From a virus, in IMG/VR virus record IMGVR_UViG_3300025879_000118, positions 1-22,942 of that record: a DNA stretch of 22,942 nt; one strand, 5' to 3'. Below, piece by piece: positions 15,728 to 22,942 of the stretch. Both the position numbers and the translations under genes were made by a program. Every line of letters begins with the position of its first letter. The stretch's first letter is position 1. Below the pieces are notes generated by a model. It ran no database searches and had not been told where the DNA came from. It saw only the letters and a program-made list of their open reading frames with translations.

Positions 15728-16192
15728 ATGGCTAACGGTAAAACATACGGTATTAATTTTCCTTTTCAGGATAGTAAAGAAGGTAAGTATCTTTCTCTTT
15801 CACAAACAACGGATGAAGAGATTAGAACTGACTTACTTCATTTAATTCTAACTCGAAAGGGTAGTAGGTATTATTTACCTGACTTTGGAACAAGAATTTA
15901 TGAGTTTATTTTTGAACCGATGGATGGTACAAGTTTCGAAGCAATTAAAGAAGATGTAAAAAATTCAATAGAAAAGTATATTCCTAACCTAACTGTTAAT
16001 AATATTACATTGACACCATACCTTGAAGATTTAGAGGCCGAGGGAGAATTAAATCAGGAGAAATTAGGTATCGGTGGAATATATAGAATACCTGGTAGAG
16101 GTACTGAAGAGTATACTGCAAAACTAAGAATAGATTATTCAATAAATGACGGAACTTTTGATTCCAAAGATTTCGTAATCATAAATATTTAA
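15728..16192 (+). CDS. gp25-like baseplate wedge protein
   Basis: A 154-residue protein of the GPW/gp25 family, a lysozyme-fold wedge protein that nucleates the contractile sheath at the baseplate in T4-like phages and related injection machines. The family core lies at residues 10-85: N-F-P-F-Q-D, S-L-S-Q-T-T-D-E-E-I-R-T-D-L-L-H-L-I-L, T-R-K-G-S-R, then L-P-D-F-G-T-R-I-Y and F-E-P-M-D. The C-terminal half (about 90-154) includes an extra loop, E-L-N-Q-E-K-L-G-I-G-G-I, and ends in a beta strand. It is the first gene after the nrdA terminator, and the gp6-like gene begins 6 bases after its stop, the same 25-then-6 neighbourhood seen in many T4-like phages. Confidence 0.93.
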   Translation: MANGKTYGINFPFQDSKEGKYLSLSQTTDEEIRTDLLHLILTRKGSRYYLPDFGTRIYEFIFEPMDGTSFEAIKEDVKNSIEKYIPNLTVNNITLTPYLEDLEAEGELNQEKLGIGGIYRIPGRGTEEYTAKLRIDYSINDGTFDSKDFVIINI

Positions 16193-16198
16193 TAGTAT

Positions 16199-18037
16199 AT
16201 GGCGAATAGAAAAATATCATATACCGAAAGAGATTTCGAAGGGTTAAGACAGGACCTCGTAAATTATACAAGACAGTATTATCCTGAACTTATTGACAAC
16301 TTCAACGATGCCGCAGTTTATTCGGTATTGATGGATTTGAACGCAGCCATTGGTGATAACTTAAATTACCATATCGATAGAAGTATTCAAGAAACAGTAT
16401 TACAGTATGCACAACAACGTTCATCTATCTTTAATATTGCCAGAACTTATGGTTTAAAGATTCCAGGTAACAGACCTTCTGTTGCTTTGGTTGATTTTTC
16501 AATAACTGTTCCACCCGCTGGTGACCAAGAAGATACAAGATACTTAGGTATCCTAAGAGCGGGGTCTCAAGTTATCGGTGCGGGTCAAGTATTTGAGAAT
16601 GTTTACGACATTGATTTTGCTTCTCAATACAATAACGAAGGATACCCTAACAGAACTAAAATTCCTAACTTCGATTCTAATAATACACTTATTAATTACA
16701 CTATTACTAAGAGAGAGGTTGTCGTTAATGGTATTACTAAAGTTTATAAGAAAACAATAAACAACAATGATGTAAGACCTTTCTTTGAATTCTTCTTACC
16801 TGAGAAAAATGTTTTAAATGTTGTTGATATCATTCAAAAAGATGGGACATCATTCCAATCTACACCATCATATACAGAGTTTGTAAATGCACAGGTCAGA
16901 TGGTATGAGATGGATGCGTTAGCGGAAAGTACGGTTTTTGTTGAGGACTCAACAAAAGTATCCGATAATCCAGGTCTCAAGGTGGGTAAGTATATTGATA
17001 CGGATTTTAGGTTTATTACGGAATATACGCCTAATGGTTTCATGAAAGTTCAGTTTGGTGGAGGAACAACAACACCTGACGACCAGTTAGCCGAATTCGC
17101 AAGAAATGGGGTTTCATTGAGAATACAAGACTATCAAAACAATATTGGTTTAGGTAGGACAGTATCACCAAACACCACATTATTTGTAAAATATAGAATT
17201 GGTGGTGGAGATGCATCAAATGTAGGTGTAAATGTAATCAATCAATTGGGGACTATTAACTTTGCGGTTACGGGACCAAGTAACTCTATTAACCAACAAG
17301 TTGTTAATTCTTTATTTGTAAACAATGTTACTGCTGCTATCGGAGGTGCTAATCAGCCGTCTATTGAAGAGATGAGGAATATGGTGACCTTTAACTTTGC
17401 ATCACAGAACAGGGCTGTTACAGTAAACGACTATAATGCGTTGATTAAGAAAATGCCAGGAAAATACGGTGCACCTGCTAAAACCGCGATTACGGAAAAG
17501 GACAATAAGATTAATATTGAAGTTCTTTCATTTGATGCTAATGGTAGTTTAACTCAGACTGTTTCGAACACCTTGAAACAAAACATAGCCAACTATCTAT
17601 CTAAGTATAGGATGATAAATGATTATATATCTGTAAATGTGGCTCAAGTAATTGATTTAGAATTTGATATTTCAGTAGCTATTGATTCGGCACAAAATCA
17701 GGGTCAGGTGATTACAAAAATTATTGATGAGGTAAATCAGGTCATGGCTCCGATGGATAGAGACTTAGGTCAAAATGTATTCTTGTCCGATATTAGAAGA
17801 AGAATCCAAGATGTTGCGGGCGTTATTTCCGTTTCTGACTTATCAGTCTTCAATAAGACAGGTGGTCAATATTCATCATCTGAGACATCTCAAAGATATT
17901 CAGATGCGGAGACTAAAAAGATATTACCAGTTGATGATACAATCTTTGCTGAACCAACTCAAATCTATCAAGTAAGGTTTCCCGAAAAAGATATTAAGGT
18001 GAGAGTTAAGAACTTAAAGACGGTCGACTTTAAGTAA
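16199..18037 (+). CDS. gp6-like baseplate wedge protein (baseplate J-like)
   Basis: This 612-residue protein resembles T4 gp6 (660 residues), the clamp-like wedge protein whose dimers form the inner baseplate ring and hold it together during contraction. The N-terminal part has the family signature Y-T-E-R-D-F-E-G-L-R-Q-D-L and N-D-A-A-V-Y-S-V-L-M-D-L-N-A-A-I-G-D-N-L-N-Y-H (about residues 8-55), then I-A-R-T-Y-G-L-K-I-P-G-N-R-P-S. The central part includes F-G-G-G-T-T-T-P-D and K-Y-R-I-G-G-G-D-A-S-N. A baseplate-J-like part begins near I-E-E-M-R-N-M-V and N-R-A-V-T-V-N-D-Y. The C-terminus is about 48 residues shorter than T4's. It directly follows gp25, as expected for a wedge operon. Confidence 0.9.
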   Translation: MANRKISYTERDFEGLRQDLVNYTRQYYPELIDNFNDAAVYSVLMDLNAAIGDNLNYHIDRSIQETVLQYAQQRSSIFNIARTYGLKIPGNRPSVALVDFSITVPPAGDQEDTRYLGILRAGSQVIGAGQVFENVYDIDFASQYNNEGYPNRTKIPNFDSNNTLINYTITKREVVVNGITKVYKKTINNNDVRPFFEFFLPEKNVLNVVDIIQKDGTSFQSTPSYTEFVNAQVRWYEMDALAESTVFVEDSTKVSDNPGLKVGKYIDTDFRFITEYTPNGFMKVQFGGGTTTPDDQLAEFARNGVSLRIQDYQNNIGLGRTVSPNTTLFVKYRIGGGDASNVGVNVINQLGTINFAVTGPSNSINQQVVNSLFVNNVTAAIGGANQPSIEEMRNMVTFNFASQNRAVTVNDYNALIKKMPGKYGAPAKTAITEKDNKINIEVLSFDANGSLTQTVSNTLKQNIANYLSKYRMINDYISVNVAQVIDLEFDISVAIDSAQNQGQVITKIIDEVNQVMAPMDRDLGQNVFLSDIRRRIQDVAGVISVSDLSVFNKTGGQYSSSETSQRYSDAETKKILPVDDTIFAEPTQIYQVRFPEKDIKVRVKNLKTVDFK

Positions 18038-18082
18038 TAATAATTTACAAGAAAGACTTATGGGTTTATTATTGTAAAATGG

Positions 18083-18098
18083 ATAAATAAGTATTTAT
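18083..18098 (+). promoter_or_regulatory. Inverted repeat / candidate promoter element
   Basis: A perfect 7-base inverted repeat ATAAATA-AG-TATTTAT lies 14 bases before the start of the post-gp6 giant gene. Its right arm matches the TATTTATA elements at 6769 and 15716. Its left arm reads ATAAATA, close to the T4 late promoter TATAAATA. It could be a promoter, an operator, or a chance palindrome in AT-rich DNA. Confidence 0.3.
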
Positions 18099-18112
18099 CT
18101 AAAAACTACAAT

Positions 18113-21100
18113 ATGGCTAAGTCTTATAGGATTAGAACAAAATTAGGGACCGACCAAAACATCCGTGTTAATATTGAACAAGATTTTGATTTTCTCGAAA
18201 TTTTATCTCTCAAATTAAGACAAGAGGATGTTTACTCACAATTCTGTGCCGATTATGGTGTGGTTGTGGGTCGTGTTGTTGGTAATAGTGGTTTCGGTAT
18301 TGCTAATGCGAAGATATCTATATTCGTTCCTGTTGAGGAGATGGACTTAGAAGACCCTGTAATATCAGCCTTATACCCATACACGTCACCTGTCGATAAA
18401 AATGAAGATGGGTATCGTTACAATCTTTTACCTTATGAGAAACAGTATGGTGGACACACACCGACAGGAACATTCCCATCGAGAGGTGATGTTTTAACAA
18501 GGAATGAGGTATTAGAAATCTATGAAAAATACTACAAGTATGTTGTAAAGACCAATGACAGTGGTGACTTTATGATTACTGGTGTTCCATTAGGTAGTCA
18601 AAAGATTATGATGGATTTAGACTTATCAGATATGGGTTGTTTCTCTTTGAGACCTCAGGATTTGATAAGAATGAATATGGGTGTTGCCGAGCAGTTTGAC
18701 GGAACCAACTTCAAAGCTTCTGAAAATCTTAATGCTTTACCTCAGATTATTAATAGTGTTAAAGATATTGATGTAACACCATTTTGGGGTCAAGAAGACC
18801 TATGTAATATTGGTATCACAAGAACGGACTTTGATTTAAGGGACTTGGGTATTGAAATACAACCAACGTCGGTCTTTATGGGTTCAATTTTTTCTGATAA
18901 TGACAACAGACCAATCAAGAAAAATTGTAAACCGAGAACAGAACAAGGTGACTTATGTAATTTATCTACTGGTCCTGGTGAAATTTTAGCCGTTAGACAG
19001 ACCATTGATATCGATGAAAATGGTGACCCAATATTGGAACAATACCAACTGTTAAATGGTGGTAAAGTAATTGATGGAGACGGGACCTTTGTTGTGGATG
19101 TTCCGATGAACTTAGATTACGTTGTTACCAATGAGTATGGTGAGACAGTAATCTCTAATGACCCATCTATAGGTGTTCCGACTAAGGGTAAATACAGGTT
19201 TAAGGTAAAATATCAATCAGAGGAGAATGGTCCTGCAATCAATGGGGATGCGTTATTCCCAATTAGAGGGGAGATTCAAAGAGCCAATTTTATTGTTCCA
19301 CAAATCAGGGAACATGGATGGACAGGGACTACTGCAAATTCAGGAGTAGACCCTTCAACTAAGAGTTCATCAATTATTACTAACGTTGATTTCTTTGATA
19401 CTACTCAGGTTGTTGAGTCTAAGACTATTACGATTGGAGCTAATCAATCTATATATGTTAAACCAAACGGTGATACGGAAAAGATTGAAGTGTATGTTAA
19501 TAATATTTTACAAACACAAAAATGGATTGATTTCCCATCGGGTGGTAATGTAACGATAACTGTTACCAAAAAGACAACTACAAATGGTAATGTGGTCGTT
19601 GGTAATAATGCAACTATTGAAGTTGAGAAGTTTGACTATGACTACATCCAATTTCAAAAGTCATATGCGTTTTCTTTAGATTGGAATGACTATGCTGATA
19701 AGAACGCGGCAATAGCATGTGAGGATTCATTCTATATGATGAATTACAATAAGGTATATACTACATCACAATTGATTGATGAGTATAGAAAAGGTTATGG
19801 TCGTGCGAGGTTCTTAGGTATTAAAGAGGTGTTAGATAGAGGGTGTGAGGGTGATACTAATAAATTCCCTGTTAATGATGGTGTTAGGAACTTCAACTTG
19901 TTGTTCTTAATTATCAATTTATTACTGACAATTTTCACACCAGTACTTTTATCGTTGACGGTTATCGGTCACGTCATCTGTTTTTTATGGCCAATATTGA
20001 GATTATTGTTAGGTGTTATACTGTCCGTATTATTTGGGGTTATTATTATCATATGTAATATTTTTAAAGGGTTGGCGTGGTTAATAGGTCAGGGTAGTAA
20101 AATAAATTGTCCAACATATACGCCAATTACGTTACAAAAGAAATGTCCGTTATCCGCTATTCCTTTACCAAACTTATCATATCCTGAGTGTCAGGCTTGT
20201 GCATGTGAAGGACGTGACGCAGGTGAAAATGATTCAATAAATGAAGATGAAATTATAAATTCTAACATATCAAGTTTGGTGGACGTAAACTCTACTACAT
20301 TCTTTAATAGAATAAATGCGGTAGATAGAAATGATGAGGTTAGAGAAGGTTGGAGTAGTAAATATACAAGTGGGTTTCAATCTGTCATGGCTGGATTAGA
20401 AACTGATGAAGAAGAGGAATTTTCAAGAGCACCGTTTACTGATAAAGATTATAACGCATCAACCAGTAAAAAGTTTAGGTCGAGAGACTTACCATTGGCT
20501 GAAAAATTTAACTTATTTAATGCTAAAGCGAAATATCATGACCACGGTGGGTGGAACTCTATAAAGGTTAAAGTTAATAAGAATTTACCGATTAACTCAT
20601 CAAAATCACACACAGATAATGTTTTGATGATGATGGTAGACCCTAGTGAAATAGGTAATTATCCTGCGGGGCAGTTAATATCGTTTCAGAATCCTGATAA
20701 CTCTACTGACCCTAACGTAAATACTAATATAACAGGTAACACTACATTTAATTCAAATGGTATTGCGAATATTACGGTTCCATACATGTCGACAAATCAA
20801 GCGTCGACTTCCACTAATTATGAAATTACTGGTGGTTCTCAGAATATTACATATAAATTTGTATCTGATGTTGAATACTTCCAAGTAGTTACGGCAACCA
20901 CTGTAGGGGATTATCATAATATTTCTCAGAATTTACCTAATGGTGATATGGTTTCGGGGTATGGTTCGTCCTACAGTAATAGTTTTGCACAAAGATATTT
21001 GTTTGGTTGGCAGAAAGTCGAAAAAACAGGTGGAGATAACCCTGATGAATATCCTGATGATTCTACTGGTACTTTTGATAATGGTAAATTTGAAATAAAT

Positions 21101-22942
21101 GCCCCTAATATCCAACTGAATAATGGTTGGAAAGATTTGGTTATTGTATTCTTAGTAAGGGGTGTGGATGTTAATACCCCAAAACAAGATATTGAATATG
21201 AGTTAACTAAACTATATGGTGGGACATCATTCAACGGTTCGGTTAAGGTTAGAGGTAGGTATTATTTGAATTTACCGATTCAACCGTATTCGTCTTCTAA
21301 TAATAAAGCCGTTATTAGACATGATGAGTTAACAACAAATAACTCTACAGATAATAGTGGGTATAGAAGATTATACTTTAAGTCATTTACATATACTCCA
21401 TCACAGAGTGATTACCAAAGTTATACAACTAAATTACATCGTCATTATAATGCTTACTCTGTTAAAGATAAGGAACAGATTGGTATGTATGTTGGGTCCA
21501 CTAAGAGTTTAGGTAATTCAATCTCAACAACAGATAATGCAGTTAGAGTTTCTGATAGTGGTAGTTGGGACCGTATGATTAGTGGAAATAATTACGAGTG
21601 GGGTTATTATGATGAGGAAATTGTTGAAGGGGTAGGTGCAATATTCTGTAAAGATGGGACACCTAATGTGCCAACTGATTATGTATTCATGTCACCAACG
21701 TATTATAGATTATATCCTAATCATACTATTGCTATGTCTGATAATGAGTATATCTTAATGAGGTCAGATAGATTACCGACATCGGATAAACATAATTTTA
21801 GATTTGCCTTACATCAAAATTCTAAATTTATGGTTTACAAAGTATCTGAAGATGGTGAGGTTACAGGTATTAGTACTGGTGTTGAAAGTCTTGGTGGTGA
21901 AGGTGATGATTTCAATGAAGACGCAGGTGCAATTGCTACACAGATTAATCAAACCTTCTCATGTGAGGGAATGGTTCCGTTGGAGTGTTATTCGGGTTCA
22001 GGATACTCAATTGGTGTCCAACCATCCGATGATAGATGTTACTACGTTGATAATGCTAAGACCGTTAAGAAAATGTATGGTGGTTGTTATTATCTAATTA
22101 CTAAGAACTTCGCTATTGGTGAAGACTTCCAATCTATTGCTGAATGGAAGGCAAGATTTAGAATGATGTTTGCTCTTTGTAATAATGTGGTTTCTTTGAG
22201 TTTTGTTAACAACTGGGTTAATGGTTCATTATATATGTTTGCATTCCAAAAAGACGACATATATAGTAATGATATTAACAGTAGTAAGTTCTTAACGAAC
22301 CCTGAGTATCAATACTGTGAAGATACGATTGTGTATCAGACTCAAAACAATTCATTCTTCTACAGAGCGACACCATATAATAATGGGTTTATTGGTAGAG
22401 ATAACGAACCTCAGGATAATATTTTAGGACAAAGTAACGCTGCGAATAAAAAGTTCTTAGGTAATCCTACTACTATTATGGATTTAGGACCAAGAGATGA
22501 GTTTATCAAAGAGTTGTGTTATAACCCTGAATTCCAAGGATATATTGTGGATACGGTTAAAACTTCATCATACAACGACACGTCCGATATTATGCAATTA
22601 TTTGCGATATCAAGATTGACGAGTTCAGGTTTTTGGAATCAAATATTCGGATTAGGTGACGCATCAATTGCTCGTTTATTCTCAAGAGATAATAGTAGAT
22701 TAGATGGTGATATAGCACAACTTATTAGTATTAATTCTGAGTATGGTGTTATTCCGTATTTAGGTTCTAACTATACTGATGATGATGTATTATATTATGA
22801 GGTAAACGGAGACCCGACATTGGGTGTATTCTTCCAAGCGAATACTGTTAACCGAGATATGATTACACCGGGTAGATTTACCTTCCAAGATATTAATGGT
22901 AGTTTCCTATACGATTATTATGGACACAATGACCAAGAGGTT
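18113..22942 (+). CDS. Giant baseplate/tail structural protein with hydrophobic hairpin segment (partial, 3' end outside window)
   Basis: An open frame of 1610 codons with no stop before the window ends. Directly after gp6, this is the place of T4 gp7, so a wedge or peripheral baseplate role is likely, although no clear gp7 similarity is seen. Residues about 48-170 look like a carboxypeptidase-regulatory-like beta-sandwich: V-V-G-R-V-V, I-A-N-A-K-I-S-I, then T-N-D-S-G-D-F-M-I-T-G-V-P-L-G, with an insertion between. Residues 594-659 are strongly hydrophobic (F-N-L-L-F-L-I-I-N-L-L-L, then L-L-L-G-V-I-L-S-V-L-F-G-V-I-I-I-I), like two or three membrane helices. A cysteine cluster follows (Cys666, 678, 693, 696, 698). 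The rest is beta-rich and Asn/Ser-rich, as in fibre-like proteins, with Y-H-D-H-G-G-W-N-S near 810. The ATG at 18113 is the only sensible start. Confidence 0.75.
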   Translation, partial: MAKSYRIRTKLGTDQNIRVNIEQDFDFLEILSLKLRQEDVYSQFCADYGVVVGRVVGNSGFGIANAKISIFVPVEEMDLEDPVISALYPYTSPVDKNEDGYRYNLLPYEKQYGGHTPTGTFPSRGDVLTRNEVLEIYEKYYKYVVKTNDSGDFMITGVPLGSQKIMMDLDLSDMGCFSLRPQDLIRMNMGVAEQFDGTNFKASENLNALPQIINSVKDIDVTPFWGQEDLCNIGITRTDFDLRDLGIEIQPTSVFMGSIFSDNDNRPIKKNCKPRTEQGDLCNLSTGPGEILAVRQTIDIDENGDPILEQYQLLNGGKVIDGDGTFVVDVPMNLDYVVTNEYGETVISNDPSIGVPTKGKYRFKVKYQSEENGPAINGDALFPIRGEIQRANFIVPQIREHGWTGTTANSGVDPSTKSSSIITNVDFFDTTQVVESKTITIGANQSIYVKPNGDTEKIEVYVNNILQTQKWIDFPSGGNVTITVTKKTTTNGNVVVGNNATIEVEKFDYDYIQFQKSYAFSLDWNDYADKNAAIACEDSFYMMNYNKVYTTSQLIDEYRKGYGRARFLGIKEVLDRGCEGDTNKFPVNDGVRNFNLLFLIINLLLTIFTPVLLSLTVIGHVICFLWPILRLLLGVILSVLFGVIIIICNIFKGLAWLIGQGSKINCPTYTPITLQKKCPLSAIPLPNLSYPECQACACEGRDAGENDSINEDEIINSNISSLVDVNSTTFFNRINAVDRNDEVREGWSSKYTSGFQSVMAGLETDEEEEFSRAPFTDKDYNASTSKKFRSRDLPLAEKFNLFNAKAKYHDHGGWNSIKVKVNKNLPINSSKSHTDNVLMMMVDPSEIGNYPAGQLISFQNPDNSTDPNVNTNITGNTTFNSNGIANITVPYMSTNQASTSTNYEITGGSQNITYKFVSDVEYFQVVTATTVGDYHNISQNLPNGDMVSGYGSSYSNSFAQRYLFGWQKVEKTGGDNPDEYPDDSTGTFDNGKFEINAPNIQLNNGWKDLVIVFLVRGVDVNTPKQDIEYELTKLYGGTSFNGSVKVRGRYYLNLPIQPYSSSNNKAVIRHDELTTNNSTDNSGYRRLYFKSFTYTPSQSDYQSYTTKLHRHYNAYSVKDKEQIGMYVGSTKSLGNSISTTDNAVRVSDSGSWDRMISGNNYEWGYYDEEIVEGVGAIFCKDGTPNVPTDYVFMSPTYYRLYPNHTIAMSDNEYILMRSDRLPTSDKHNFRFALHQNSKFMVYKVSEDGEVTGISTGVESLGGEGDDFNEDAGAIATQINQTFSCEGMVPLECYSGSGYSIGVQPSDDRCYYVDNAKTVKKMYGGCYYLITKNFAIGEDFQSIAEWKARFRMMFALCNNVVSLSFVNNWVNGSLYMFAFQKDDIYSNDINSSKFLTNPEYQYCEDTIVYQTQNNSFFYRATPYNNGFIGRDNEPQDNILGQSNAANKKFLGNPTTIMDLGPRDEFIKELCYNPEFQGYIVDTVKTSSYNDTSDIMQLFAISRLTSSGFWNQIFGLGDASIARLFSRDNSRLDGDIAQLISINSEYGVIPYLGSNYTDDDVLYYEVNGDPTLGVFFQANTVNRDMITPGRFTFQDINGSFLYDYYGHNDQEV

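Noticed and set aside
18060-18092. Two micro-frames (5 and 3 codons) before the post-gp6 gene, possible leader peptides
   Set aside because: Such tiny frames arise often by chance in AT-rich DNA, and there is no attenuator hairpin nearby.
21804-22097. Plus-strand open frame of 97 residues
   Set aside because: It lies wholly inside the partial giant post-gp6 gene in another frame, with low-complexity composition.
1-22942. tRNA genes, CRISPR arrays, integrase or transposase, defence or anti-defence systems
   Set aside because: Looked for and not seen; all sequence is accounted for by tail, DNA-metabolism and small unknown genes.

Overview
This window is a piece of a large, AT-rich, T4-like (contractile-tailed) phage genome. 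All genes lie on the + strand and are tightly packed. The phage identity rests on recognisable T4 counterparts: gp53, gp25 and gp6 baseplate-wedge proteins, a gp32-type single-stranded DNA-binding protein, a UvsX-type recombinase, an RNase H/FEN-type 5' nuclease, a gp41/DnaB-type helicase and a class I ribonucleotide reductase. A Bacteroidota (Flavobacteriia-like) host is inferred from three things: start codons preceded by A/T-rich stretches with no clear Shine-Dalgarno sequence, an ATP-cone fused to NrdB paired with a short cone-less NrdA (known from Leeuwenhoekiella-type RNRs), and a carboxypeptidase-regulatory-like fold in a tail protein. No tRNA, integrase, CRISPR array or insertion sequence was seen.

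Layout. (1) 10-6748: a gp53-like wedge protein and a giant 2143-residue protein whose two ends look like the two halves of a tail hub. (2) 6792-7647: a 74-residue unknown and an acidic coiled-coil unknown, ending in a terminator. (3) 7796-15641: a DNA-metabolism block made of the gp32-like SSB (with its own promoter and terminator), UvsX, RNase H (TTG start), a 150-residue unknown, the gp41-like helicase, NrdB and NrdA. It is closed by a C(UUCG)G-loop terminator. (4) 15728-22942: gp25-like and gp6-like wedge proteins and then a giant protein of more than 1610 residues that runs off the window and contains a strongly hydrophobic 66-residue stretch.

How it fits together. The middle block supplies dNTPs (NrdA/NrdB), unwinds DNA (helicase), coats ssDNA (SSB), removes RNA primers or 5' flaps (RNase H) and drives recombination-dependent replication (UvsX). 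The flanking blocks build the baseplate. The most unusual items are the two giant tail proteins: the hub-like protein with about 1,500 residues inserted between its hub halves, and the post-gp6 protein with a membrane-hairpin-like segment followed by a cysteine cluster. There is no gene-free stretch over 150 bases.
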